DNA of 64,000 nucleotides, taken from positions 1 through 64,000 of the forward strand of contig DATFYE010000194.1 of NCBI GenBank assembly GCA_035315185.1, given 5' to 3'. Of the stretch, positions 26,270-34,525 are shown piece after piece. The notes under the pieces were generated by a model. It saw only the letters and a program-made list of their open reading frames with translations. It did no database searches and had not been told where the DNA came from. The stretch's first letter is position 1; every line of letters begins with the position of its first letter. This DNA comes from JADGQN01 sp035315185 (GTDB lineage Bacteria; Desulfobacterota; Syntrophorhabdia; Syntrophorhabdales; WCHB1-27). The translations under genes and the position numbers were made by a program.

Positions 26270-26318
26270 TTGGGAGAGGGTGATCTCATTTTACTTAATA
26301 CGTCTGTATTGGTCTACC

Positions 26319-27581
26319 TTACTTAGCCCATGGCGGGTAGAGTATCTTGCCTTCGGCTACCTTCGGCGGGAAGACCTGCACGCGTTTTCCGGCCTGCCAC
26401 TGGATAATATCGGTGACAGCTCCTTCCTTCGGGTCGAGGGATGGGATGATCTGGTGCGATTTTTTGTCAAACCTCATCCTGCCATAGACTCCCATGAGAT
26501 CGATGTCTTCCAGGCCCTTGACCACCGCGTCGCTGTCAACGCTGTTTGCCTTCTCTATCGCAGCCTTGAGCTGATATACCGCCATGTAGCTTGATGACGT
26601 GCCGTAGCCTTCAGGCTCGAGACCCCATTTCTTCTGGTATGCGGTAGCAAATTTCATGGTCCATGGCGTGATTTTGGACGGCGAATTACCACCGTTGACG
26701 AGGTCGACGAGCAAGTATTCGGTTGTGCCGCCCGAAGCCTTCCAGAAGCCCGGCTGCTCCGCTGCGTTGACAAAGCCCATCGGCAGCGCCTTTGATTTCA
26801 TGTCACTCCACTGTTTCAGGAGGATTGCGCTTTCAGGCATATCCATCCATACAAAAAGTACCTGGGCGTTCTTTTTGCCTGCATCGACCAGGCCTACGGA
26901 GTAATCGGTTGTTCCTGTAGGATAGACCTTCATGTCGCCTACGGTCCAGCCTCGGTCGGTGAGAGTCTTTTTCATTGCCTCGCCGCCGGCCCGCGCATGC
27001 GCAACATCCTGGACCATGATGTACGCCTGGTTGAAGCCCTGCGTCTTTTTGAGATCATCGAACAAAGCGGCGAATTCACCGATCATGACACCGACGTGGC
27101 TGGTGTTCCGGAAACAGTATTTATATTTTGCGTAATTCTCCTCCACCTTCTTGGTATAAAGAGGCGTGAGATTTCCCGTGGTCACAATGCTCACCTTCTT
27201 GTACTTGTTGAGGAGGTCCATGGCTGCTAACGCCGCCTCTGACCGGATCGGCCCACCGATGAGGAAATCGGCCTTCTTTTCGAGGATCAGCTTTTCGACC
27301 CCGAGCAGAGCTTCGCTCACAGGGACCTGAGGTTCAAGGTCTCTCGTATCGATCACCTCGACGGCGAACGGCCTTTTCTTGCCCCCGACAGCAACGCCGC
27401 CTGCTGCGTTTATCTCTTCGACGGCGAGCTTTATGCCCCGTTCAGCATCCCATCCGTAGAGAAACGCAGTTGAAAGCGGTGCGCCAATGACAATCGGCTT
27501 TTCCGCAGCAGCAGCCGGCTGGACAAAGGCACCCAAGAAAACGAGAACCACAAAGAGGCCTAACAGCGATCGCTTCGTCAT
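26319..27581 (-). CDS. ABC transporter substrate-binding protein, LivK-type
   Basis: 420 residues with a signal peptide (about 1-25, AAA before AEKP). Periplasmic-binding fold type I: IVIGAPLSTAFLYGWDAERG near 30-50 is the usual first strand and ligand loop. First gene of the operon livK-H-M-G-F-CoA ligase, with its own sigma-70 promoter upstream. The adjacent CoA ligase makes an organic or aromatic acid a likelier ligand than leucine. Confidence 0.9.
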   Translation of the reverse strand: MTKRSLLGLFVVLVFLGAFVQPAAAAEKPIVIGAPLSTAFLYGWDAERGIKLAVEEINAAGGVAVGGKKRPFAVEVIDTRDLEPQVPVSEALLGVEKLILEKKADFLIGGPIRSEAALAAMDLLNKYKKVSIVTTGNLTPLYTKKVEENYAKYKYCFRNTSHVGVMIGEFAALFDDLKKTQGFNQAYIMVQDVAHARAGGEAMKKTLTDRGWTVGDMKVYPTGTTDYSVGLVDAGKKNAQVLFVWMDMPESAILLKQWSDMKSKALPMGFVNAAEQPGFWKASGGTTEYLLVDLVNGGNSPSKITPWTMKFATAYQKKWGLEPEGYGTSSSYMAVYQLKAAIEKANSVDSDAVVKGLEDIDLMGVYGRMRFDKKSHQIIPSLDPKEGAVTDIIQWQAGKRVQVFPPKVAEGKILYPPWAK

Positions 27582-27607
27582 AACTTCCCCCTTTCCCTTT
27601 TCTTCAC

Positions 27608-27636
27608 ATTTTGGAATCTCCGGGCGAGGAAGTCAA
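27608..27636 (-). promoter_or_regulatory. Candidate sigma-70 promoter of the liv operon
   Basis: Minus strand TTGACT (27631-27636), 17-bp spacer, CAAAAT (27608-27613); five and four matches of six. Confidence 0.45.
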
Positions 27637-27684
27637 GGGAATTTTTGCGGTTCGCCCTCGTGCGGCGCACCTACCGCGTGCCTT

Positions 27685-29718
27685 TCACCCGCCGAGGGTA
27701 TACTCCAGCCGGAAGAAAAACACGCGTTCCGGCATGGGGTAGACACCGATGTCGTTTCTAAAAAGGCTCAGGGCGCCGACATCGCTGTACTTCTTGTCCG
27801 TGATATTCTTGATGGTGAAGAGGCCCGCGAGCTTATTGTACCGGTAGCCAATCGTGGCGTCGAACGTGGTGTAGCCGGGCAACTGCTCGTGCGAGTTTGT
27901 CTGGTCGCTTATGGCATACCGGTCTCCCGTATAGACAGAGACAAGGTTGGCGGTCCAGTTGCCGTATGCATAAGACAGCTTCGCAGCAGCCTTGTTGTGC
28001 GGCACGAGTGGTATGCGATTGCCGTCGAAGACCCCCCCGTCAAAGGTTGCTTCCGTGTAGGAATAGGTCAGGTCAAGGTTGAGGCCTTTGACGAGGTTGA
28101 TGTAGAGCCCCGCCTCGAGGCCCTGCCGCTTGGTCTTATCATAGTTCTGGTTGGTAAAGGTAAGGGGATCGAAATAGATCTCGTCTCTGGTTCTATTGCT
28201 ATAGAAGGTCACTGTACCGCCGATTCTGTGCCATGGGTTCCAACGGAATCCCACGTCTAATTCCTTGCTGGTCTGGGGCACGAGGTTCTGGTTCACCAGC
28301 GTGGGGATGCAGACACCGGGCGCGACGCAGAATCCCTGGCTGACAAACTCGTCTGTTGCAGGGAAGCGAAAACCCGTTGCATACGTGGCAAAAACGTTGG
28401 CCTTCTCAAAGAGCGAGTAGTTCGCTGAAAAACGGTACGCCTCCTTGTCGTAATGCGTGTCCCCGGACTGGCTCACCGGGGGATTGATGGCATCGACGAA
28501 CGTAATGTCGTACGTCGATTTCTGTCTGCGGTAGCCCGCCTCGACGAAAAAGTCCTTCGATAGAAAAAGCTTCTCATTGGCGTAGTACGCGAAGTCGTCC
28601 TTCTCGATGCTTGCATTTGTCAGGGACGGGCCGGTAAACACACCCGAAGCATTGACGGTCGTCGGATACCTGTACATATCGGTACCGATCACGAAGGAGC
28701 TCTTCAGACCGAAGATCGGTGTGGATACAACTGTCTTAGGAGTAAACGCGTACGTTTGGAGCTGGCTCATGAGCCCGGTGTAGCTGCCGAATCCGAAATC
28801 GGCATACGAGGCCGTGTGGCGGTCCCTGTAGGAGCCTGCCAGGGAAACGACGACATCTTTCAGGGGTTTTATCTCCCCCTCGAAATCAACGAAGTTGTCT
28901 TCCGTGTTGGCCGTGTCGAACGGGTGGGTGGTATCCTTGCGATTGACGATACCGCTGCGCAGGTCACCCACGAAGAGGGCGCCCGGCTGGTCATAGGTGT
29001 CCGTGTGAGTCCCGGTCCTCAGGCGCAGGGTCAGGAAATCCGTAGCATCGTAGCTGAAATTGCCGATCGCGTCTTTTGCATGATATCCATTGTTGTGCCG
29101 GTATCCTGATGTGTCCTGGTCCGAAGCATAAGCATAGTAAGAAAATTTTCCCTGTTTACCGGAGGCAGACGCCTCGGGCTTGAAATAGTTGTAGCTGCCC
29201 ACGGTGGTCGCTGCGGTCACCTGCGGTGCGCCTGTGCCTTGTTTTGTAATGATATTTATGGCCCCGGCCGCAGCATTGTCTCCGAAGAGCACGCTCGCAG
29301 GGCCTCGGTAGACCTCAATCCTCTCGATTGCTCCCAGGGCTATCTGGGCAAGGTCAGCCCCGGTGAGGTCGATATTGTTGACGCGCCTTCCATCCACGAG
29401 GACCAGGACATTCTGCGGTGCTGCCTCGCCGTAACCCCTGATGTCAATGAAGGACTGCTTCGGGTTGCCAAACAGGTTCTCCGGAAAGACGCCGGGTTCA
29501 CGTTGAAGAACATCGGTCAGTGTCTGGGCCCCTGTATCCTTGATATCGTCGGCAGTGATGACGGTGACGTTTGCCGGCGCTTGTCCCAAAGGCGACTTCG
29601 TCCGCTCGGCGGTCACGACGATCTCATCGAGGCGGTACGGTGTCTGCTGAGCAAAGGCAGCGAGCGGCACGGAGCAGCATAAGATACATGTTATTATCAC
29701 CATAATGTTCGAGCGCAT
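27685..29718 (-). CDS. TonB-dependent outer-membrane receptor, BtuB-like
   Basis: 677 residues: signal peptide (about 1-24), TonB box DEIVVTAER (about 31-39), plug domain (about 45-155, with VLVLVDGRRVN and RIEVYRGPASVLFGDNAAAG), then a 22-strand barrel ending in an aromatic strand (FFFRLEYTLGG). Receptors of this type import cobalamin or siderophores across the outer membrane. The cobalamin riboswitch in the leader (29965-30150) identifies the cargo as a corrinoid. No btuCDF genes are adjacent. Corrinoids would serve the RdhA-like proteins, by inference. Confidence 0.88.
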   Translation of the reverse strand: MRSNIMVIITCILCCSVPLAAFAQQTPYRLDEIVVTAERTKSPLGQAPANVTVITADDIKDTGAQTLTDVLQREPGVFPENLFGNPKQSFIDIRGYGEAAPQNVLVLVDGRRVNNIDLTGADLAQIALGAIERIEVYRGPASVLFGDNAAAGAINIITKQGTGAPQVTAATTVGSYNYFKPEASASGKQGKFSYYAYASDQDTSGYRHNNGYHAKDAIGNFSYDATDFLTLRLRTGTHTDTYDQPGALFVGDLRSGIVNRKDTTHPFDTANTEDNFVDFEGEIKPLKDVVVSLAGSYRDRHTASYADFGFGSYTGLMSQLQTYAFTPKTVVSTPIFGLKSSFVIGTDMYRYPTTVNASGVFTGPSLTNASIEKDDFAYYANEKLFLSKDFFVEAGYRRQKSTYDITFVDAINPPVSQSGDTHYDKEAYRFSANYSLFEKANVFATYATGFRFPATDEFVSQGFCVAPGVCIPTLVNQNLVPQTSKELDVGFRWNPWHRIGGTVTFYSNRTRDEIYFDPLTFTNQNYDKTKRQGLEAGLYINLVKGLNLDLTYSYTEATFDGGVFDGNRIPLVPHNKAAAKLSYAYGNWTANLVSVYTGDRYAISDQTNSHEQLPGYTTFDATIGYRYNKLAGLFTIKNITDKKYSDVGALSLFRNDIGVYPMPERVFFFRLEYTLGG

Positions 29719-29740
29719 GATTTATCCCTCCGGTTTGGTC

Positions 29741-29823
29741 CATCTTGTCTATCTGGTCTTTCGCTTCCATCTTCCTAGCGAAGCGGTCGTCCTAGTCACG
29801 CTCTGCGTGACGGTCTTCCGTCG
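29741..29823. repeat. Left arm of an 83-bp inverted repeat around the riboswitch
   Basis: About 88% identical to the reverse complement of 30281-30363 (about ten mismatches). Both contain the small palindrome GTCACGC-TCT-GCGTGAC. A degenerate second copy of part of this unit (TCGTCCTAGTCA...GTGACGGTC) follows at about 29842-29890, making an internal direct repeat. The arms enclose the cobalamin riboswitch. Confidence 0.8.
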
Positions 29824-29964
29824 TCCGAGCCCGAAGGGCGATCGTCCTAGTCATCGGTTACCCGCGTGCGGGTGACGTGACGGTCGTCCGTCGGTTGACA
29901 GGTGGCTACTGGGTTGGTTATGAAGAATTCTGATTCACGGCGCACCTCCTTATGCCTCGTAAGG

Positions 29965-30150
29965 ATGCATGCTGTGGAGCTGACTCCAAGGTTTCCTGGC
30001 TGAGGTCTCCGGACGCCCGTGCCTTCCCGCCCGATCTACCTTGAGCAGTGGCTGGATTTCTCCTTACGAGCGCCTCGACCCATCACAGTTGCGGGACAGC
30101 GGAAGATTCTCACTTCGCTTCCCTTGCAGAGTCAGGCACGCTGAACTGGT
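29965..30150 (-). promoter_or_regulatory. Cobalamin riboswitch upstream of the BtuB-like gene
   Basis: On the minus strand the conserved blocks appear in order: GAATCTTCCGCTGTCCCGC with AACTGTGATGG, then AGCCACTG, then CGGGAAGGC...GGGCG, then the B12 box AGCCAGGAAACC. Ends are approximate. About 245 nt of leader separate it from the start codon, including a GTTACCCGC/GCGGGTGAC hairpin (about 29857-29877) that may be part of the expression platform. Confidence 0.88.
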
Positions 30151-30280
30151 TGTATGTATCACGGGCCACGATAAAGTGCAAGAGTTTTTTGGGAAGTTTT
30201 TTGGGAATTTTCATCATCTACAATCTTTCGTAAATCGTTTCATTCCGTGGTACGATACTGGCAGGGGAACCAGAGAGGGC

Positions 30281-30363
30281 CGAGGGAAGACGGTCACGCA
30301 GAGCGTGACTAGGAAGAGCGTTTTGCTAGGGAGATGGAAGAGAAAGACTAGATAGACAAGATA
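30281..30363. repeat. Right arm of the 83-bp inverted repeat
   Basis: Partner of 29741-29823. Just beyond it, 9-nt-spaced repeats of the type GACTAGATA/GACAAGATA/GACTGAATA continue to about 30390, the same motif family (in reverse) as the GTCTATCTG tandem at 58086. Confidence 0.8.
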
Positions 30364-30409
30364 GACTGAATAAACCAGAGAAACTAGAAACGGGTTCATC
30401 GGAGACTCC

Positions 30410-30832
30410 ATGGTGATCTGTGTCGTTGACGGTCAGGGTGGGAAGATAGGCAGCGTGATCATTGGGAAGCTGAAAGAACGTCTCAAGGAGCACGTGGAGA
30501 TCATAGCGCTCGGCACCAACTCTCTGGCCACGCAGAACATGATGAAGGCCCGGGCAAACAAGGGGGCTTCGGGGGAAAATGCGATAGTAACGACTCTGAG
30601 AAAAGCGGACATTGTTATTGGCACGATCAACATTCTCATGGCCAACTCGATGCTCGGCGAGTTCACGCCGAGGATGGCGCAAGCTGTGGCGGAATCGGAA
30701 GCAGTCAAATATATCCTGCCGGTGACGCAAAGCAACCTGGTTGTAATAGGGATGCAGGCACTCTCCATTCCGCAAATGATTGAGGTGCTCATTGAGGAAG
30801 TGGTAAAGGGGATCGAACGATGTGCGAGGTAA
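30410..30832 (+). CDS. DUF3842 family protein
   Basis: 140 residues. Begins ICVVDGQGGKIG, a Rossmann-like glycine loop, and continues with the family's LGTNSLAT, GENAIV and ITQSNL-like segments (here VTQSNLVVIG). Function unknown; the family is common in anaerobic Firmicutes and deltaproteobacteria and often lies next to CooT. GGAGACTCC precedes the ATG. It overlaps the next gene by 13 bp, so the two are surely cotranscribed. Confidence 0.75.
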   Translation: MVICVVDGQGGKIGSVIIGKLKERLKEHVEIIALGTNSLATQNMMKARANKGASGENAIVTTLRKADIVIGTINILMANSMLGEFTPRMAQAVAESEAVKYILPVTQSNLVVIGMQALSIPQMIEVLIEEVVKGIERCAR

Positions 30833-31011
30833 AGGTATTCACAAAGAAAGATGGGGAGGAGGTTCTGCTCCTTAAGGATGTTTACCTGATCGAGCAGGAG
30901 GAGGAAGGGCTCCGCTTTGAAACGATCTTCGGAGAGCAGAAGGTCTACGAAGCGGAGATTGAATCAGTCTCCCTGACGGATAACAAAGTGGTCATCAGAG
31001 ACAAGTCGTAA
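30820..31011 (+). CDS. CooT-type small nickel-binding protein
   Basis: 63 residues. Starts MCEVKVF; the family begins MCxxxVY with Cys2 as the metal ligand, followed by a small beta barrel (LLKDVYLIEQEEEGLRFETI then FGEQKVYEAEIESV). CooT was described as a nickel protein for CO dehydrogenase maturation; homologues also occur without that enzyme, as here where no cooS is in the window. Its start lies inside the DUF3842 gene. Confidence 0.75.
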   Translation: MCEVKVFTKKDGEEVLLLKDVYLIEQEEEGLRFETIFGEQKVYEAEIESVSLTDNKVVIRDKS

Positions 31012-31017
31012 GAAACA

Positions 31018-31161
31018 GGGTCAAGGGTCACGGGTCACGGAAAGGTACGAGGCGCACATCCCACACCCGGAAGGCTCTTTACAAGCTGGTCCGTTGGAGG
31101 TTTTCATCTGCCTCGGGCCTTTTTTGTTTACCCTTGACCCTTGACCCATGCCCCGTGACCC
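31018..31161. repeat. Inverted pair of 7-bp tandem repeats between convergent genes
   Basis: Left arm 31018-31040: GGGTCAA, GGGTCAC, GGGTCAC in tandem. Right arm 31131-31161: the complement (CCCTTGA, CCCTTGA, CCCATGC, CCCGTGA). Between them a stem with CCCGG.AGGC/GCCT.GGG and a T6 run at about 31119-31125 may terminate the cooT transcript. The last hemC codons (from 31128) are encoded by the right arm. Confidence 0.65.
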
Positions 31162-32057
31162 ATCTTTTCCTGCGCTGCTTTTATGGGCTTCAGGCTCGCC
31201 GTTACGAGGGCGTCGACTTCGTCGGCACTTCCTTCGAACCGCTGTTTAACGAGAAGCTCCCCTTCCTCGGTGCCAAACGCGGAGTGAATAATCAACCTGC
31301 CGCTTGAGAGGGAAGCGTTGATACCCAGGGGCACGCTGCAGCCGCCTCCGATCAGGGCCTGGAGCTTTCTTTCCACAGAAACTTCGAACATGGTTTGCTC
31401 ATGATTGAGCGGCTGGAGGAGGTCGAGCAGCTCTGGTTCATCACGTGTTTCGATGCCGATAGCGCCTTGTCCGGAAGGAGGCACCATCATGTCAAAGGGC
31501 AAAATCTCCTTGATATGCGCAGCAAAACCCATGCGTGTGACGCCGGCGCACGCGAGAATAATCGCGTCCAGGTTTTGCCCGCGCAGCTTGCGCAGCCGGG
31601 TGTCCACGTTGCCCCTGAGAGGCAAGACTTCAATTGCCCTGTTGAGATGGAGAATCTGGGCCTTGCGCCTGAGGCTACCCGTGCCGATCTTTGCCCCGGG
31701 CTTTATATCCGCAAACCGCTCGTGCCTGACCGAGATAAAAGCGTCCCGAGGGTTTTCCCTCTCCAGTACAGCTCCGAGTATGAGCCCTTGAGGAAGCTCC
31801 ACAGGCATATCCTTCACGCTGTGCACGGCCATGTCCACTGCGCCTGCGAGAAGCGCCTCTTCTATTTCTTTGACAAAGAGGCCCTTGCCTCCGATCAGGT
31901 GGAGTGGCTTATCCCAAATGGTATCGCCTGTGGTCTTGATGATCTTTGCTGAGAACTCGTAGCCAGGATAGCGTTCCGAGAGCCTGCCGATTACGATCTC
32001 TGTCTGCCTGAGGGCGAGCTTACTCCCCCTTGTCCCCAGTATCCATTTCTTTTTCAT
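31128..32057 (-). CDS. hemC: Porphobilinogen deaminase (hydroxymethylbilane synthase)
   Basis: 309 residues. Joins four porphobilinogens into hydroxymethylbilane in the cytoplasm, step three of tetrapyrrole synthesis. Dipyrromethane cofactor cysteine is Cys240 (GGGCSVPLG). N-terminal WILGTRGSKLALRQTE and catalytic Asp region HSVKDMP (79-85) are intact. ATG 32057 follows AGGAGG and overlaps the 3' end of hemA by 38 bp. Its last residues (GHGAWVKGQG) come from an intergenic repeat and are unlike other HemC ends. Tetrapyrrole flux serves both heme c (ccsA next door) and corrinoids. Confidence 0.95.
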   Translation of the reverse strand: MKKKWILGTRGSKLALRQTEIVIGRLSERYPGYEFSAKIIKTTGDTIWDKPLHLIGGKGLFVKEIEEALLAGAVDMAVHSVKDMPVELPQGLILGAVLERENPRDAFISVRHERFADIKPGAKIGTGSLRRKAQILHLNRAIEVLPLRGNVDTRLRKLRGQNLDAIILACAGVTRMGFAAHIKEILPFDMMVPPSGQGAIGIETRDEPELLDLLQPLNHEQTMFEVSVERKLQALIGGGCSVPLGINASLSSGRLIIHSAFGTEEGELLVKQRFEGSADEVDALVTASLKPIKAAQEKMGHGAWVKGQG

Positions 32058-33294
32058 CGTCCTCCTCAAACTGGAACAGGTCCTTCATCACGTCGAGTAC
32101 GAGCGGGCTGCCGTTTTTCTTGATCATCATGATGTGCGGGTGGGCTATCTTGTTGACGATGGCTTTTGAGAGAAGCTCCAGCTGCTTCACCGTTTCCTCA
32201 TCGGATGGTTTCAAGCGCTGCGCTGCTTTTTTTACTTCCTCTGCACGGACTTTTTCCAGCTTATCCAGGATCTGGGTAATCACCGGGCTCAGTTCAAGCT
32301 GTTTCAGCCACAACTCGAATTTGGCCACTTCTTCCTCAACGATGGCATGAGCACGCTCCGACTCCTCGAGGCGGTTGGACAGATGAGCCTGGGAGAGGCT
32401 TTTCAGATCGTCGATATCGTACAAGTACACGTTTTCGACATTGTTTATCTCGGGTTCAATGTCGCGGGGAACCGCAATATCGATGAAGAAGAGCGGTCTC
32501 TGCTTCCGCCTCTTCATAACCGTCAGCACGAGGTCCTTGTCGATGATCGGGGTTTCAGCCCCGGTTGAGGAAAGGACCATATCCACTTTGAGGAGCAGCT
32601 CGCGAATCTCTTCGAAGGGTAAGGGCGTGCCAATGATCTCTTCGGCGAGCAGCTGCGCTTTCTGGAAGGTCCTGTTGGTGATATAGACCTCTTGCACACC
32701 TTCTTTCTTGAACTGCTTGAGCGCGATCTCGCACATTTCTCCGGCTCCAATCACCAGGATGCTTTTCTGGTTGAATTCACCGAATATCTTTCGCGAGAGT
32801 TCCACGGCCATGCTCGAAATGGAGACGGGGTTATAACCGATCTTCGTTTCCGTACGCACCCGCTTTGCGGTCTGAAATGCACGATTGAAAACCTTGTCGA
32901 AAAGCTGTCCTGTTGCCTTACTCAGCGCTGCTATCTTGTATGCATCCTTGACCTGCCCGAGGATCTGGGGTTCACCGACTACCATGGAATCGAGCCCCGA
33001 TGCCACGAGAAAAAGGTGGCGGTAGGCGTCTTCAAAACTAAGAGTGTAGGCATAGGTGTGCAGCCAGTCCCTGGTAATGCCAAGGCTCTTCTCGAGCGCT
33101 TCGTTAACCGCACGGACCGCGTCCTCAAGGGAGGAACCGCCCACATAGATCTCTGTTCTGTTGCAGGTCGACAGCACCACAGTCTCCTCGACTCCAGCCT
33201 GTTTTAGACCCTGGAGAAGTGCTGGAATCGCATCTTCAGCAATGTGTAACTTTTCCCTCACGTCAAGAGGAGCCGTGCTGTGACTCACACCCAC
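32020..33294 (-). CDS. hemA: Glutamyl-tRNA reductase
   Basis: 424 residues. Reduces glutamyl-tRNA to glutamate-1-semialdehyde, the first step of the C5 pathway. Nucleophile Cys44 in LSTCNRTEIY; NADPH site ILVIGAGEMCEIALKQF near 170-186; C-terminal dimerisation helices. The start is a problem: GTG 33294 gives MGVSHSTAP, lacking five to six residues of the first strand, which are encoded just upstream in frame (CFAVV) but without any ATG, GTG or TTG. Either GTG is used or a rare start such as ATT 33330-33332 is. Gene order ccsA-hemA-hemC resembles hemAXC operons. Confidence 0.95.
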   Translation of the reverse strand: MGVSHSTAPLDVREKLHIAEDAIPALLQGLKQAGVEETVVLSTCNRTEIYVGGSSLEDAVRAVNEALEKSLGITRDWLHTYAYTLSFEDAYRHLFLVASGLDSMVVGEPQILGQVKDAYKIAALSKATGQLFDKVFNRAFQTAKRVRTETKIGYNPVSISSMAVELSRKIFGEFNQKSILVIGAGEMCEIALKQFKKEGVQEVYITNRTFQKAQLLAEEIIGTPLPFEEIRELLLKVDMVLSSTGAETPIIDKDLVLTVMKRRKQRPLFFIDIAVPRDIEPEINNVENVYLYDIDDLKSLSQAHLSNRLEESERAHAIVEEEVAKFELWLKQLELSPVITQILDKLEKVRAEEVKKAAQRLKPSDEETVKQLELLSKAIVNKIAHPHIMMIKKNGSPLVLDVMKDLFQFEEDDEKEMDTGDKGE

Positions 33295-33319
33295 TACGGC
33301 AAAACAGGAAGTGCTGCTA

Positions 33320-34138
33320 TCAGATGTAGGAATGGAGTCCTCCGATGAAAAGGTTGACGCCGAGGAAAGTCACGACCACGGATATGAAACCGAGTATCAT
33401 CAGGTATGCGGTCTTTCTGCCGCGCCATCCCATGGTAAACCTGTTGTGAATCATGATGGCGTAAACGATCCAGGTGATAAGCGACCAGGTTTCTTTTGGA
33501 TCCCAGTTCCAGGAGGAACCCCAGGCGGATTGAGCCCAGATAGAGCCGGTAATAATACCGATGGTGAGAAAGGGAAAGCCATAGGACATGCACCTGTAGT
33601 TTACCCGGTCAAGGGTTTCGAGTGAAGGGAAGCTTCCGAAAATAGCGTGGAGCCTCTTCTTCTTGATGTCGCGCTCTGCGAGGATATAGATGATCGAAAC
33701 GAGACAGCCCACGAGAAAAATCGCGTCACCGATAAATGCAAGGCCCGTGTGGATGGGAAGCCAGTAGCTCTGCAGAACGGGCGGCAGGGGCTTTATGGGA
33801 GAGGGCAGGGTGAGTGCCCAGATGACCATGATCGATACGACGGGAAGTACGATGCTTCCGAGACCTGGAATCCTGTACGTCTTCCTCAAATAGAGAAAGA
33901 AGACCGCGGTACAAAGCGCAAAAAAGGAAAGAGATTCATGCAGGTTTGTTATCGGAGTGTATCCCGCTTCAATGTACCTGTAAAGCGTGGCTACAAGGTG
34001 CACAAGACAGGCTGATACCAGCACATACGAGCCAATTTTCTCGATGATTTCCTTTTTGCGGGTGAGATAGACGAGATAAAAGAGCGTTGCGATGAGATAG
34101 AGAACGACCGGTATGAAAAAGGCGGTTTGACTGTTCAT
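33320..34138 (-). CDS. ccsA: System II cytochrome c biogenesis protein, CcsA/HemX-type
   Basis: 272 residues from ATG 34138 (a TTG nine codons earlier is possible). About eight membrane segments and the tryptophan-rich WGSSWNWDPKETW motif (206-218) that handles heme at the outer face of the membrane. It works with a Ccs1/ResB partner that is not in this window. Alternatively it acts like HemX beside hemA, modulating HemA. Implies c-type cytochromes in this organism. Confidence 0.85.
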   Translation of the reverse strand: MNSQTAFFIPVVLYLIATLFYLVYLTRKKEIIEKIGSYVLVSACLVHLVATLYRYIEAGYTPITNLHESLSFFALCTAVFFLYLRKTYRIPGLGSIVLPVVSIMVIWALTLPSPIKPLPPVLQSYWLPIHTGLAFIGDAIFLVGCLVSIIYILAERDIKKKRLHAIFGSFPSLETLDRVNYRCMSYGFPFLTIGIITGSIWAQSAWGSSWNWDPKETWSLITWIVYAIMIHNRFTMGWRGRKTAYLMILGFISVVVTFLGVNLFIGGLHSYI

Positions 34139-34165
34139 ACGCGGAAGATGTGCCTGGAGAAACAA

Positions 34166-34441
34166 TCAGTAAACGATGCGGAAGTCTTTGAGTTCACCGG
34201 TATAGTCCTTCCAAACGAGGTCGACGTGCTTGACAATTGCTCCCCCGGGGCCGCGCTTGCACCATTCGACAAGTTTCTCGATCTCCTCTTCGGCCCCTTC
34301 ACAGAGAATCTCCACCCGTCCGTCTCTGAGATTTCTAACGATGCCGGTGAGGCCAAGTTCGTCCGCTTTTCTCGTGGTGTTGTAACGAAAGAACACGCCC
34401 TGGACGAGACCGTTGACCAGTATCTCCGCCCTTCTCATCAT
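34166..34441 (-). CDS. acyP: Acylphosphatase
   Basis: 91 residues, the usual length. Catalytic Arg19 in VQGVFFRYNT and Asn37 in GIVRNLRDGRVEI are both present. Hydrolyses acyl phosphates such as acetyl or carbamoyl phosphate. First gene of the acyP-ccsA-hemA-hemC group on this strand. Its start codon touches the -35 box of the divergent activase promoter. Confidence 0.9.
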   Translation of the reverse strand: MMRRAEILVNGLVQGVFFRYNTTRKADELGLTGIVRNLRDGRVEILCEGAEEEIEKLVEWCKRGPGGAIVKHVDLVWKDYTGELKDFRIVY

Positions 34442-34469
34442 TGACTTTTGTGAGCTGAGTGAATATCCT
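34441..34469 (+). promoter_or_regulatory. Sigma-70 promoter for the activase gene
   Basis: TTGACT (34441-34446), 17-bp spacer, TATCCT (34464-34469). The -35 box overlaps the start codon of the divergent acylphosphatase gene. Confidence 0.5.
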
Positions 34470-34525
34470 ATACATATTTATCATAAGCGTGGCCCAAAAT
34501 CAACGTGCTTGCGGGGGTAAAGTGG

